Shown here: positions 14,401-25,300 of the stretch, piece by piece
Numbering within the stretch: the stretch's first letter is position 1
Layout of the letters: each line of letters begins with the position of its first letter
Assembly (NCBI RefSeq): GCF_963662255.1
Contig: NC_085067.1
Span: forward strand, 10,913,648 to 10,977,647
Length of the DNA: 64,000 nucleotides
Reading direction: 5' to 3'
DNA from: Cinclus cinclus
Lineage: Eukaryota > Chordata > Aves > Passeriformes > Cinclidae
Position numbers and translations under genes: made by a program
The notes under the pieces: model-generated
The model's input: the letters and a program-made list of their open reading frames with translations, nothing else
What the model was told of the DNA's origin: nothing
The model's database searches: none

Positions 14401-17400
14401 CTCCTTTAAGCTGAGCAAGCACAGAAATTTTCATTATTCAGGGAATAAAAACCCAAATGCAAAGTACCCTCCCATTTCCCAGTTTCCAAGAATTCCTGTT
14501 AGCAGCCAAGACAATGTTTAAGGCAGATGCTCCATTAGTATGCAAACTTCCAATGGCTTTTTGCTCCCCTCCCTTTCCCCAGCACTCTCCCAGGTCTTAG
14601 CTGGTGCCAGAATCTCCCTGGTCTCTCTGACCTGCCTTGGCTAGCTCCGGGTCAGAGAGATAGGGTTCTTTCCAGCAAGGACAAAGATAAAAGATTAGAG
14701 GAGGCTCTCCTTCCCGGGATAATCCAAATTTATTATCCTGAAGGGTTCCAGGGAGAGAGAGAGAGAGAGAGAGAGAGAGTGTATGGGGACATTTTCAAAC
14801 CTGGGTAAGGGGCAGAGGAGCCCTGGCTCACAGCCAATCAGGTCTGGCCGGCCGGGGAGAAGGGGGGGGGGGGGGTTAAGGGAAGGGAAGGAAGATTCAC
14901 ACTACAAACTGAGAGGGGAAACAGAACAAATTATTTCCAGTGCAATATAAAACCATGAATGTGCATTACAACAAGCTGGCATGAAAACCCCAATCGCCCT
15001 ATATCCCAGAAGGAATAGTGCAAACACTCAGGAAGAGCAGCACTGAGTGTGAACCCTTTCACAATGGTTATTATGGTTTCTCTATCAGATATTAAACATA
15101 GATCAAGATGATGCAATTAACCTGGGGCTTGTTACTTTAAAATGTTTGTTTCCATTAACACCACAATTCTGATGAAGATTCAGCATCTCCTTCTCCCCCA
15201 AGAGGCTAAAAGTGTAGTAAAGACAGGGGTGAGTTTACACAATCAAATTATCTTGCCAGAGAAAAAATATCTTGTGTTTCACATGTCATGATCTTCAAAC
15301 TTTTCCATTCAAAGAAAAGAAAGGAGCGTGGCATTTACTTCACTTCTTTCCCTTCTAAAAGCTGACCTCAGGTAGCTGACAGGGGCACTAAGGAATATGT
15401 TGCATAAAGCCTTCTGGCTAAAAAGTAAAGTCAGTTTCAAGTTACCCATAAGGAGGTAAAAAAAATATTCCATTTTTCCAAAGCACATTCAGCTTCCCAG
15501 ACTCCAGGATCTGTGATTGAGAACCCTCAGCTATATGTGCTGTGTTACAACTTCCATAAGCAAATTTATCCCTTTAGCAACCTGTCTAAATGAACTTTTT
15601 TATCCAGCTTAGTGTCAGGTATTAAAGCAAACCAACTTCCTGGGAAGCTTTTCATCGTGTTTCAAAGAGACAAGACCAAAATCTCATTTCACAGAATATT
15701 TCTCCCCCCTCCTCACCCTTGGAGAGACTACAGATAAATTTGTTATTGAGAAATCTCCCACTTCTATTTCACTGACATTTCTTAATGTTCCCAGAAGCAG
15801 TCAATCAATCCAACACAGATAACCAAAAGAAAATAGCAGTAGACCACCGGGTTTTGACTTCAGATTTTAAGTCTATGGAGCTGCCTCTGCACTGCCCCTG
15901 CAATCCCAAACAAGAACACCAGGGAGCAAAGCTTGAAGACAGTAGTTTGTCCGCCCCTCAAAGAAATTAGGGCTATTAGCAAATGGGCTTCTTATTTGTT
16001 GGCTTCAAGGTTGTGATTAACCACAAATGATGGTGAATGTCTCCTTAGGAGTTGGCTGTGAACTCTTTCCCAATGGATCAAACATGAGAGATAGAGTTCG
16101 AAAACAGAGATAGGCAGCAGAAAATTCCACCTCTTAGGTGGATGTTCTCTACAGTTTATACCCGGGGGTAAAAAGTCACAGAAGTCCAAGTCATCAGCTG
16201 ACAGAATGGAGAAATACATCACTTGTTTGGCATTAATTCCTATGATTCCGTAATCACACAGTAAATTATATGTGCTGGTTGAGACAAAGATTTGCACCTT
16301 TACAGAAAATTCACTTCTATGACAAGAGCCATGCTGGATCTTATCCAAGGATTCCTGTGGGCTAGAGGAGGCCAGGGCCACAGCAGCTCAGAGGAACACA
16401 ATCAGCACAGAACAAGGACTCTTGTTGTTTCAAGCAGAGCAGATTCCCCAAAATGTCTCTACAATCTTTTTTTATTTAGTGCAACAACTCTAATGCAGAT
16501 TTGGAGGAAATAATTACAGGTGTGGACCTGGCTGATCTCAAACACTTCAATCAACCCTTTTCATTCTATTTTGACTTTATATTGTCCAAAATTTGTTATT
16601 TTTTCCTCTAAAATATTCCCAATACTCCAGGAACTTGGAAATATGCCAAGTGCCAGATGCTCAACTATTCTGGTTCAAGTAATACCAAGATACAGCACTA
16701 AATAAGTAAATTACCCAATTGCATTAGTGATGGTGTAAAATTTGGACTTAATTTGCTTTCAACTCCAGGATCCCCAGAACTCCTTAAAGCTCCTTACTTC
16801 ACCTCACAAACTAGCCACACACATTCCCAAGCCCACTCTTACACCCCAACACCTAAAGGCACAAACCCATGTCTCCTCTGATACTTACAGCTCAGCAACC
16901 TCCTGCTCCTCCTCCCAAGCCTCTTTGTGTGTCAGCTGGCTGCTTCCTGTGCTCTTGCACGTCCAGATCCGCTCGTTGTATCGCTCTAAGCGTGCTTCAT
17001 ACTCTCTGTACAAGTGGCAGCTCAGGAAAACAGCATTTATGTAGTAGAGAGTGCAATCACCAGAGTGCAAAAAAGTAAAATTTAATTCAACTCTTATGAC
17101 TGGGGTGTACAAAGGCTAAGGAGAGCCTCAGTACAGTCTAGTCCTGTGACTACTGTAAGGATGCTGTGCTAAAACCCAATGTATTGGTGCTTTCTGAGGC
17201 CAAAATGCCTGTCCTGCTCATCCTGGTACAGAAGGTTCCACACCACCAATAGCTCAGCTGCACTGCACAAGGAGAATGCAGATCGCTGAAGGTTTCACAG
17301 CATTGCTACTTACTTTTCAGCTTTTCCAGTCTGATACACTGGAAAACAGCACAATCAATGTCACAGGCACATGCAGGAAGTACAGCATAGATTGCTGCTA

Positions 17401-20400
17401 AATTCCTGACAATAACTGTTGTGGCACTGCTACTATGGTGTCTTATGGTGGCACTACAAAATCCAGATGCAAATTACCAGACTACCCATCACCCCCAATC
17501 TTTTGAAAAAACCCAAAAAACAACCTAAACAATTTGAAACTGAAACCCCTAGAAACCCCTGTATTTTTTCCTTTGGTTTCCAACAAGAGCATCCTTTTGC
17601 ATACCAATATAAGGATCTCTCTCATCAACTACATCACCTGCTTCACTGAATCAGAATCCCAGAATGGTTTGGGTCAGAAGGAAGATCAGAGTCCATCTTA
17701 TTCCACCCTCCTGTCATAGGCAGGGTCTAGACTACGTTGCTCCAAGCCCTGTCCAACCTGGCCTTGAACACTTCCACAGCTTCTCTAGACAACCTGTGCC
17801 AGGGGCTCATCATCCGCACAGCAAAGAACTTCTTCCTAATATCTAATCCAAACCTATTCTCTTAATTTGAAATCATTTCCACTTGTCCTGACACTTCGTG
17901 CTCTTGCAGAAAGTCCCTCACTGCCTTTCTTGTTGGCTCCCTTCAGGTGCCAACATTTCTGTGTCACAGCCTGCCTCAAGGTTATGTTATTCCAGGTGGA
18001 ATTACATGATTTAAGGGTGCCTGGGCAAGTCACAGGGGTGCAGAGAGCATTAGCCACCCTGCTGTGAGCATCTCTGGCTCCTCTCCCTGCTCCACCTGAG
18101 TGGTAATTAATGGTCAGGGTAAACAGAAGGCAGCTACTTCACACTAACTACAGACAGAAGGTGCACAGGCACAATTATCAGTGTGGTATAAATCCACACC
18201 AACTACCCCGTGATCAACATGCCTTCTAATGGGAAGTTAAGAGGAGAAATTCTAAGAGAAGCAAGAATAGCACCTTTTGCTTCTCCTGCATATGCTCTCC
18301 AGTGGCAAAGCCAGCATGAGGCACACTGGGTACAGCTGTAGCTCAGTCCACTGCCGCAGAGTCTTGTGACAGCAGATAGCTCTACACTCTTGCACAAGCA
18401 GAGCCACCAGCCACAGCAAAGCACCCCACATATCTCATGTTCTGTCACACAAGAACATTTTAGTGCGACCAACCTATTTTTTCCCTTTTTAAAGACTCCT
18501 ATTAGGAACTACAACTCCAGAAAAGCAAATTTCCTTAGATGTTTCCTCACAGCCCCAGTGTAAATCATAACAAGGTACAGCAGATGCATTATGGGTTTTG
18601 ATGTACAGGTAACTTGCAGACACAGCAAACTGCACCGTGCAAGGATATTAACAAGGAACAGAGTCAACTCCAGAAGAGTCCATCACAGTACTCCCTTTTC
18701 CTGGAGCATGCTGCAAAATCCAGCAGAAACCCCATGGTCTCCCAGCTTATCCTGCTTGTGAAGTCTCCTGTTCCTCAGCAGAAGAGACTTGACAAGTCAT
18801 CACACCTCTATGATTCGAGCCCTCTGACCCATTCTTACCCCTCCTTGTGGTTTAAAAGATGCTAATTTTTTCACAGAAATAAGAGGTTTTATGGTTCAGG
18901 GGCAGGAAGTGTGATCACTGTGGTGGAGCAGAGGCAAGGAAAAATCACAGCTCACAGGGAGCTCATCTGCAAAGCCCCACAAATCAGCCCAGGAATGTCA
19001 TAGTGATGCCTAATGTAGTGATGCTGAGCTAGGAGAGAAAAAAGATTAAAAAATAAATAAAACAAGAAAGCAGGAATCCTCTTTGAATTTACAGCAACTT
19101 GGGACTGGCACAGGTTGCTCAGAGTAGCTGTGGCTGCCCCATCCCTGGGGCTAGGTTGGACAGGTTTTGAAGTAACCTGGTCTAGTGAAAGTTGTCCCTG
19201 CCCACAGGACAAGGGAGTGGAACAAGATGAGCTTTAAGATCCCTTCCAAGCCAAACTATTCTAAGATTCTACGATTCAATCAATCAATCAATAATAAACT
19301 TTAATAATTATTAAGTTGCCACCATAATAACTATTTACTCCTGTGCCTTTCCCACAAAGAACAGCATTAAAAACAAATTCAATCCTCACAGCAGACAGGG
19401 CCTAAAATGCAGGAGCAGCAGTCATCTCCAGCTTCATCCAGCAATCCCTCTGCATTCTCCCTTGGTTTCCTTCTGTACAACTGCAGAATAATTGAATGAC
19501 ACATTTTTTTTCCCCAAACGCCATTTCCCGTATCGGCAGGGAGATCCAAGAGACTTCTTCCTATGAATGTTCCCCTCCTTGTACACACCTATGAGAACAT
19601 GCTTAACCTCACCATATCAGGACTCACATTTCCCAGACCCAGCCTGGAATTTAGAAGTGATAGATATGGCAATTCCCTGTTCAGCTCAGATCTTCCTCTT
19701 CTGTGAAATTTAATTCCACCTCCAGCTGGTCAGCTCATCTAACACTGATGCTGAACACACTCCTTACCCAGAGCTCCAGACTTGTCCCACAGTGCTGACC
19801 CTGTCTTTGTGCTCTGCCAAGACCTCCAGGTCAGGTCCTGCTTTGAATTCCTGGGGCCAGCACAAAACCAAAATGCAGGAGGATGTTTCTGTGAAGTTTA
19901 CTATAGCTCAAACTTTCCACTACATAAACACTGTTTTTCTTCTCCACTCAGACTGAAAAACCCAAGAAATTTCAGATTGCTCACCAGGTTTGATCCAGGA
20001 CTCCAAGTCCTCATGCCCCTCGCATGCCATAACCAACCCATCTCTCCACACAGCTGGAGCCTCCATTGCCAAAAATTCCCAACACAGAAATAAATAAAAA
20101 AACCTGGACACAAGCTACTTATGAACATTGCCCAAAAAGCTATGAATAACATGGATATTAAATGAAACAGCTGACTACCCACTGTGTAGCTGTTAAAACA
20201 TTGCATCTGTTTGCATCCCACTGCAGATCACTCAATGCTGAAAGGTAGCAAAATTAAAGAACAAACAAAATTACAGTAGAAAAAAAATAAAAGGACCCTT
20301 TTAAAGAAAGATGTTTAGAAGAAACCAGCTAACCATCACACAAACAACTGCTGAGAGAATAAAAAGTTTACTTTGTTCTCAGTTAGCAATTTTTTGGGAG

Positions 20401-23301
20401 AGCACTAGTATCAACTCCAAAAAAGTTTTACTTTATCTGAATTGTTTGCATTTATATTAGCCAAGAAGGTAAACTTCCCAGAAAGGTGGGCACATTTATA
20501 AGGTGCTACACCCTGGATGTGTGCCAAAGTTCTTCTGCAATTGGAGAGTGTGACACAACAGCACCTTGGTGCTGCCATCTTCCAGGCAGAGTTTGGCCAG
20601 TATCATATTCAAGGATGTGAGCAGTAGCCTTTAACCTGCCAAACCCAGCCCAACCCCTCTTCTTCCTTGCACGGATACCATACAGTAGTATTAACTAAAG
20701 AAAGACAGCAGGCTTTCATCCAGAGAGGAGACAATACAGTTTCCCAAAACCATGCACTGGAAGCTGAGGGAATGCTTTGCCTGGAACAGCCCAGGTTGGT
20801 TGAGCTCTCTGAACCCAGCATCACTCCTGATCCAGCAGCAGTTTTCCAAACAATGCTGCAGCAGACCCACATGCCCACAGCTGAGCTGTTCACCAGGGTA
20901 CAAACTGCGTATTTGGGAGACTGCAAATGCTCAGCACCCACTGCACTAGCAACAGGACCATACACATGCAAAGAGCGTTTTCCTGCTCAAAGCAGACCCC
21001 ACTGAGCTCACATAAGGATGAGTCTATCCCTGGCTGCCCCATGATCCACCATCCCCACACCCATACAATTAGCAGGGCCCAAGGCTTTGCCAGGATGCAA
21101 AGGGCTCTACACAGCAGGACTTCTCTTAGAAGGTTTCTACAGGATTTGGCAGTCAAAGGAAGCCACATAAAACTGCAAAGGAAAAAGAGGCCCAAATAAA
21201 CACCTGAGCTGCGCTGACCAGCTTATTCCACTCTCACTGCTGGCAAACACTTCCATAAGACACACCCAAAGGGCAGATGTCTCTCCTCATGCACACCACC
21301 ATTTTTGTGCAACCCAATCTGCAGCAGCTGAAAATTGTAACAAAAAAAAAAGCTTTAAGAACTTGTTGTCTTTCAAATGCCTCACTTGTAGCTGTGCAGT
21401 AGAAGAACTTACAATCTTTAGGGAAAGAGCTGATCAATAATTTTCCAAGATACAAAACAATTCAGGAAAATATACTCTGTAAGGTCTTGGCATAAATAAT
21501 ACTGAGTAAAGACTCAGGTACCTCCTGGCATACTCTCAGTACACCCTTCCCATCTTCTAGAGCCGCTCCTCCTCAACACTAGGATAAATAGAAGTGGCCA
21601 AAAAACCCCTCCAAGTCTTCCTTGGCTAACATCTCCCTCCAGCTCACTGGCTCATTTGCAATTTTCTGTTCCACTTTTGGCCTAGCATATGTTATACACA
21701 GTCAACAAGGCAAAGCAGAAACCCAGCATTGCTTGGTTTCTCTTTATAGCCTCATGACGTCCGCCTGCCAACATGAACTTTCTAGAACATGCTAGGCTGC
21801 CTCCCACAGTATCCATGAAGTACTTCTTCCAAGAAAAGAGCATCTCTCCAGAACCTCAGAGCTTGCCTTGGTTTCTTCTTTCCTTCTGGTCCTACAGCTA
21901 ACAACACACTCTCCTCTCAGGATGAGAAACCTTTTTTCCCCCGATTTTAATACCACCCAAGTGTTTGCAGAAGCATGTCCTCCACCTACTCACTAGGTCC
22001 ACAAGAGCCACCCAACAGAAAGATACTCTCGGAGCCCCAGAACTCCCGTGTGCTGCTCCGACAAGGCAGATGACCCTTAAAGACACATCTTCTTTTATAA
22101 AAGTAGTATTTAAGTTTAAACTTTTTTTGCTCACTGGTCATTCCTCATAGTGAAAGAACTACCTGGCCAGGTGGATGACTGAGCTACTTTCAGTTTGCAC
22201 ACACCAAAAGAGCAGGTTGGCATCACAGACTGAATGTCTTCATTTGAAACAGTTAAAAGCAAGTCTCCAACACTGTACCTAATCTTGTCCTACTGGGCTG
22301 AGTGCATTAACAATGCTTACTACCTGCACTCAAGAGATGCATTTCCTCTTCAAAAGCCACCTAATCCTTCCTAGGGGCTTCCTCTGCCTGTTCTGCTCAC
22401 TGCAGAAACAAGACACTCTTCAACACAGGGGCTGTGGAAGTTCTCGAGCCCCTTTGTCTTCCACAATGCCAACATCTCCTTCCTATATCCATGCATTCCC
22501 TCTCACTTAGAGCCCTTCCTTAGTTCTCAACTCAGATCCTGATTTTTATAACACAAACACCAAACCAGCCTTCTGAAGCAGCAAGTCTGCACGTTACAGC
22601 GCCGAGGTCCTCCCCCGTCAGCCTTGCTGCGGACCCGGACAGTGGCTCTGCTGCCGCGCAGCTCTGTCAGTTACCTGCCTGGCCCACGGCCACTTCCTGC
22701 GATCAAGGGTTGGCACACGCAGGGGGGAAAAAAATTTAAACATTGTTTTTCATGCAAAAACAACTCAGGAACAGATACGCTCAGAACGAAAGCCTGAGAT
22801 GCACACAGAAAAAGCTGCTGCCGCTGTTTAATTCTGCAGAAATTAAGGACTGCGGAAGCCTCCGGTACCAGTGCGCTCCCGGCCCGCGGAACCCCAATGT
22901 CCCCACCCGCTCCAAAAGTGCCTGAGTTGCTCTCACATCCCACTCTGACGGTCCCCGGTCCCCGTTAGTTCTGCTCTCCGCCCGCTCCAGCCACACGGAG
23001 CTGCTGTCCCGCATCCCCCGCCCGCCTGGAACAGGCTCCGGAACTCCTCAGGGAACAAGGACCCCGCGGCAGCGACCGCCGCACTATCCTCACGGTCCCG
23101 CTCCTCGCCCGGCCCCAGCACCGATTTGTTTGGTTCCACTGCCCAGGGACCCACCCCAGCCCCCCCGCGCGCCCGGTGTGGCGGATACTCGCGGGTGCGG
23201 AAGGCCTCCTGCGTGTGGGGGATGACGAACCGCTCGCCTGGCTCCCCCGGCGGCAATGGTTTAGCCAACGGGAACGGCTTGCGGCCGAGTAGCGGCGCCA
23301 T
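2298..23301 (-). CDS. BAZ1B: BAZ1B (WSTF), 5' ten coding exons; 3' end of gene off the left edge
   Basis: Bromodomain adjacent to zinc finger 1B is the large subunit of the ISWI complex WICH (with SMARCA5). It acts in the nucleus in replication-coupled chromatin remodelling and phosphorylates Tyr142 of H2A.X. Ten exons were placed by similarity to the vertebrate protein and by GT/AG sites whose phases join without a break. They give 2,972 coding bases, about 990 of the usual roughly 1,480 residues. Visible in order: WAC domain (about residues 20-125, exons 1-3), acidic and basic linker (exons 4-6), a Cys at about 339 in the motif LWCHVHL, which corresponds to the kinase-critical Cys338 of human, a long charged helix (about 530-590), and the DDT domain beginning near 604 (LFGDVAMVVEFLSCYSGLL). 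The PHD finger and bromodomain are missing only because the window ends. No frame damage was seen. The assignment is very firm. Confidence 0.97.
3752..3882 (-). CDS. BAZ1B: BAZ1B coding exon 9
   Basis: It starts after TCTTGCAG and encodes RYWLFSDEVPGLFIEKGWVH and DSIDYRF, then a less conserved basic stretch ending DYSPG. The donor is GTATGGTC. The RYWLF...EKGWVHDSIDYRF core is nearly invariant in vertebrates, while the tail differs from human. Confidence 0.93.
4356..4494 (-). CDS. BAZ1B: BAZ1B coding exon 8
   Basis: It starts after TTCTAACAG and encodes VRMEKEAEEERIRRHKAAAE... through ...RRTPIGTDRNHN plus two bases. The donor is GTGGGAAAG. This is the conserved block preceding the RYWLF motif. 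It has 139 bases, enters in phase 1 and leaves in phase 2. Confidence 0.95.
4757..4942 (-). repeat. CR1 LINE 3' fragment in BAZ1B intron 7
   Basis: Antisense CR1 3' end: GGAATGGTTTGGGTTGGAAG, then the CCATGGGCAGGGACACCTTCC and CTAGACCAGGTTGCTCCAAG blocks. It abuts a second copy in the opposite orientation. Confidence 0.85.
4943..5053 (+). repeat. CR1 LINE 3' end, inverted relative to its neighbour
   Basis: Sense CR1 terminus: CTTGGAGCAGCCTGCTCTAG through GGTCCCTTCCAACCCAAACA and the final TTCTGTGATTCT. Together with the preceding fragment it forms an imperfect foldback. Confidence 0.85.
5840..7535 (-). CDS. BAZ1B: BAZ1B large coding exon 7 (kinase cysteine, charged helix, DDT domain)
   Basis: A 1,696-base exon, about 565 codons, begins TATATGGCTCTC after TTTAG and ends ATGAGAG before the donor GTAAGAAA. 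The open frame runs about 34 codons further into intron 7, but that tail has no similarity to the protein. Contents in order: a basic region with the LWCHVHL cysteine (residue about 339), the MTLLDMAKGT block, the HLIAYYKENKDRE block, a Lys/Glu-rich helix, the DDT domain (about 604-668) and the WHIM-type segment with DEFLEKLETSEFFELTPEEK. No frame damage was seen. Confidence 0.97.
7690..7985 (-). repeat. CR1 LINE fragment in BAZ1B intron 6
   Basis: Antisense CR1: the GATGGGAGGGATCTTAAAGA block, ACTAGACCAGGTTGCTGCAAG-type block, the CACAGCTTCTCTGGGCAA block and the CAGGGAAGAATTTTTTCCCA block are in the expected order. Confidence 0.85.
8490..8572 (+). repeat. CR1 3' fragment, different subfamily
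   Basis: The signature GGCACTTGGGGACATGGTTT is followed after a short gap by TTTTTCCAGCCCTAATGATT and TTGTGATCCT. This is the sense end of the CR1 group with the 'acatggttta' block. Confidence 0.7.
8656..8853 (-). CDS. BAZ1B: BAZ1B coding exon 6
   Basis: Exactly 66 codons, from IISNVPADSLVRTERPPNKE to ...SKFSDFLLDPHK, between the acceptor TTATCTCCAAG and the donor GTAAGAATT. This is a strongly conserved block of the kinase-associated N-terminal half. The exon is phase 0 at both ends. Confidence 0.95.
9667..9788 (-). CDS. BAZ1B: BAZ1B coding exon 5
   Basis: The acceptor TTTTTATCAG precedes ATGATCGAGC and the donor GTGAGT follows GAAGATAAG. It encodes NDRARRSPRKLPTSLKK... through ...PHKYDVKLKNEDK, 41 codons including the split Asn. 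No long ORF marks this exon; splice phase and protein similarity define it. Confidence 0.93.
10283..10515 (-). repeat. CR1 LINE fragment in BAZ1B intron 4
   Basis: Antisense CR1 from AATCACGGAATAGCCTGAGT to GGGAAGAATTTCTTCCTAGG, with a C-rich expansion near 10340. Confidence 0.85.
10857..10991 (+). repeat. CR1 3' fragment in BAZ1B intron 4
   Basis: Divergent sense CR1: CTGGAAGACTTCAAAGCCAG, then GGATCTTTAAGGCCCCTTCC and the terminal GACTCTGTGTTCCT. Confidence 0.7.
13249..13447 (-). CDS. BAZ1B: BAZ1B coding exon 4
   Basis: It starts VGKEKMLPVKVVKLHPLEKV after TGTGCAG and ends ...RRDSM plus one base before the donor GTAAGTAG. The region is acidic and serine-rich (KKSDGACDSPSSDKENSSQ) and matches the low-complexity linker after the WAC domain. 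It is 199 bases long and leaves in phase 1. Confidence 0.94.
13989..14080 (-). repeat. CR1 3' fragment in BAZ1B intron 3
   Basis: Antisense CR1 terminus: TGGAATGACTTGAGTTGGAG, CCCTTAAAGATCATCCAATT and a truncated 'atcttccacc' block. Confidence 0.75.
14266..14410 (-). CDS. BAZ1B: BAZ1B coding exon 3 (WAC domain end)
   Basis: The acceptor GCTCAG precedes CTTAAAGGAG and the donor GTAAGG follows GACTTTGAG. It encodes 49 codons (KEEFPIWYEKLVLEIVHHNT through GEECDFE), the second half of the WAC domain. It ends on a codon boundary. Confidence 0.95.
14580..14930 (-). repeat. Candidate LTR with GA repeat and G tract in BAZ1B intron 2
   Basis: On the minus strand a CCTGATTGGCTGTGAGCC box is followed by a (GA)n tract (14753-14779) and an AATAAATTTGG polyadenylation-type signal (near 14730), the order expected of an LTR. 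A run of 14 G (14862-14875) lies at its edge. The ends could not be fixed, and the call rests on layout only. Confidence 0.4.
16889..17005 (-). CDS. BAZ1B: BAZ1B coding exon 2 (WAC domain)
   Basis: The acceptor TTGTACAG precedes AGAGTATGAAGC and the donor GTAAGTAT follows GCTGAGCT. The exon encodes EYEARLERYNERIWTCKST and the rest of the conserved WAC core through EEEQEVAEL. It is 117 bases long and enters and leaves in phase 2. Confidence 0.95.
17649..17915 (-). repeat. CR1 LINE fragment in BAZ1B intron 1
   Basis: Antisense CR1: CCCAGAATGGTTTGGGTCAG to TTCCTAATATCTAATCCAAA, extended to the 'cacttgtcctg' block. Confidence 0.85.
19095..19278 (+). repeat. CR1 LINE 3' end in BAZ1B intron 1
   Basis: Sense CR1: GGCACAGGTTGCTCAGAGTA, AACCTGGTCTAGTGAAAG and the terminus CTATTCTAAGATTCTACGAT. 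A CAAT microsatellite follows. Confidence 0.85.
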
Positions 23302-23980
23302 GGCGGGACCCGGCGGGGCCCGGGCGGGACGGTTGAAAAATGGCGGGAGAATCCGCTCCCCCTCACGGCGAGCGGCGGGACCGGCCCCACGCGCGCGCCC
23401 CGACCCTGCCGCCCCGCCCCACAGCACCCACCCCCCGCGCCGCGGCGCCGGCAATCTATTGGCTGAACACCCGCATCGCCAGCCGCGGATTGGTCACACG
23501 GTCGGTCGATCGCACCGCCTCGCCCCGCCCCACCTGCGCAGCGGGGTGAGAGGTCGCGTTATGTAAGCGGCGGCGCAGCGCGCGGCTCCATTTTGTGGCC
23601 CCCCGTTATCTGCCCTCCCTCCCTTCCGCGCGGCAACCAATCACAGTGGACTCCGCCCTCCCCAGCCCCGTGGCCACCAATCAGAGGGCGTTGCGGCCAC
23701 CGCCCCTCCTCGCGCCCCTCCGGGTACCGCGACGCGGCCGCGCGCCGGGCTTTGTCCTCCGCTTCTGGCGCGGGGCATTGTGGGCGTGTAGGGGTTTGTG
23801 TGGCGGGCGCAGCCGCTGTCTCAGGAACCCGCGGACCGTGTCGGGCCGCACTCTCAGCGTCCCCTCGGTGCCAGGTCCTTCCGCCCTGCGGGGAAGCGGA
23901 GCGCCAGCTCCGATGGGCCGGCCTTTGGGGCGGGTGAGGAGGAAGAGGAGGCGGGAGTCATGCCATGGGGGCTGTAGGAG
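22850..23980. promoter_or_regulatory. CpG island promoter of BAZ1B, possibly bidirectional
   Basis: GC- and CpG-dense DNA surrounds BAZ1B exon 1. Four CCAAT boxes lie upstream of the gene. Two read CCAAT on the minus strand (ATTGG at 23458-23462 and 23489-23493), and two read it on the plus strand (23637-23641 and 23677-23681). There is no TATA box. An ATGGCGG element near 23340 and a TCCATTTTGTGG element near 23587 resemble YY1-type sites of housekeeping promoters. The two CCAAT orientations suggest divergent initiation, but no plus-strand protein-coding exon was recognised. Confidence 0.8.
23189..23301 (-). CDS. BAZ1B: BAZ1B coding exon 1 (start codon)
   Basis: The ATG at 23301-23299 opens MAPLLGRKPFPLAKPLPPG, the known N-terminus, in an excellent GC-rich context. 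The exon encodes 37 codons plus 2 bases and ends CGCGA before the donor GTATCC. The following Glu codon is completed by exon 2. It holds the start of the WAC domain. The 5' UTR must lie between 23302 and roughly 23600. Confidence 0.95.
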
Positions 23981-24374
23981 CAGTGAGGGAGGGAGGGAGG
24001 CCCGGCCATGCCGTGGGTGCTGCTCCCGGCAATAGAGGAAAGACAAAAACTCGAGTTGTGCTTTTTTTTGGGTTTATGGTTTTATTTTTTCTTTCTAGGA
24101 AGTGATGTGTGGGGAGTTTTTGTGGCATGAATGTTTACCGAGGATTAGAGGGGCGGCAACTCGAGCACTGCCTGCCTAAAGCAGTCAGAGCAGAAGCTGT
24201 GATCTCGTACCTCTTTCCCAGGTTTTGGGAAAACAGATTTGTGTTTAATGTGCAAATATATTCTAGGGATCCTGGGTTTGTTCTGTTCATGACAGTGAGG
24301 GACTAGATCTGCTTTATATAGGCCTGTTGTGGCTGCTTCAGGATGAGAAGCAGCAGCCCTGAGAAGCTGCTTAA

Positions 24375-24615
24375 AATCATAGAATTCCAGAATGGTTTGG
24401 GTTGGAAGGCACCTTAATGATGATCTTGTTCCAACCCCTGCCATGGGCAGGGACACTTTCCACTAGACCAGGTTGCTCCAAGCCCTGTCCTGTCTGGCCT
24501 TGGACACTTCCATGGATGAGGCAGAAGCAGCTTCCCTGGGCAACCTGTACCAAGGCATCACCATGCTCACAGGGAACAATTTTTTCCCAATACCCATGCC
24601 CTGTGTCAGGCAGAT
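24375..24615 (-). repeat. CR1 LINE fragment
   Basis: Well-kept antisense CR1 beginning at its 3' terminus, AATCATAGAATTCCAGAATG, and running to the AACAATTTTTTCCCAATACC block. Confidence 0.9.
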
Positions 24616-25119
24616 GGATACTCAGATTACCCCCTGCATGTGGTAGGCTGTTTATGCTGGGAGGTATGGCCCAAGGGGATGTATGAACTGGGACCAGTTC
24701 TGCTCTGGAGCAACAGAATTAATGGCGTCATTAATTTCTCTAGAAGACAAGGGAGTAACTGCACCTTACACAGTATTTTCTGGGTTGTAGTTGTAATCAT
24801 CAGATTATTACTGTATGTTTACTAGACTGCTTTATAGGAATGAGGATCCCGTAATTTCTGCTAGTGAAGTATTAAAAGCATTTAACTTCCCTGGGGGCAC
24901 ACACATTTGACAAGTTGTGTAATTCTGGGAAGAAGTTTGTGCCCTGAGTATCCCTGGAACACAGCAGTTGCATAATGGAGCGCAGAGCACAGTGTCTGGT
25001 AGAATCAGAAATCTACTGTATTTTCCACAGCACTGTAAACAGACAGGAAAGAAGGGTAATGCTGTAACATAAGTGTTCACTCTTACATTATTGTTGGTAG
25101 TAGTAGTAGTATTCTGCAA
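24616..25119. other. Intergenic sequence between CR1 copies
   Basis: Nothing recognisable: no exon, no LTR signature. A short TAG/GTA trinucleotide run lies near 25095-25110. Confidence 0.5.
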
Positions 25120-25300
25120 TGGAACAGGTTCCCAGTGAAGTTATGCCCCTTCCCTGGAAGTGTCGAAGGCTAGGCTGGACAGGGCTTGGAGCAACCTGGT
25201 CTAGTGATAGGTGTTGCTGTCCATGATTTGGATGGACTAAGATGATCTTTAAGGTGGTTCCTTCCAACCTAGCCCATCCCATGATTCTATGATTCTGTTT
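25120..25300 (+). repeat. CR1 LINE 3' end
   Basis: Sense CR1 with the CAGGGCTTGGAGCAACCTGG block and the perfect terminus CCCATGATTCTATGATTCTG. Confidence 0.9.

Larger units (their letters stand above)
17006..23188 (-). other. BAZ1B intron 1
   Basis: A 6.2 kb first intron. It holds two CR1 fragments (17649-17915 and 19095-19278) and a short CAAT repeat near 19277-19291. Otherwise it is unremarkable. Short ORFs in it show no recognisable domain. Confidence 0.7.

Noticed and set aside
23593..24046. Arg/Pro-rich ORFs on both strands in the CpG island
   Set aside because: GC-rich sequence gives long open frames by chance; no similarity to BCL7B, TBL2 or any neighbour gene.
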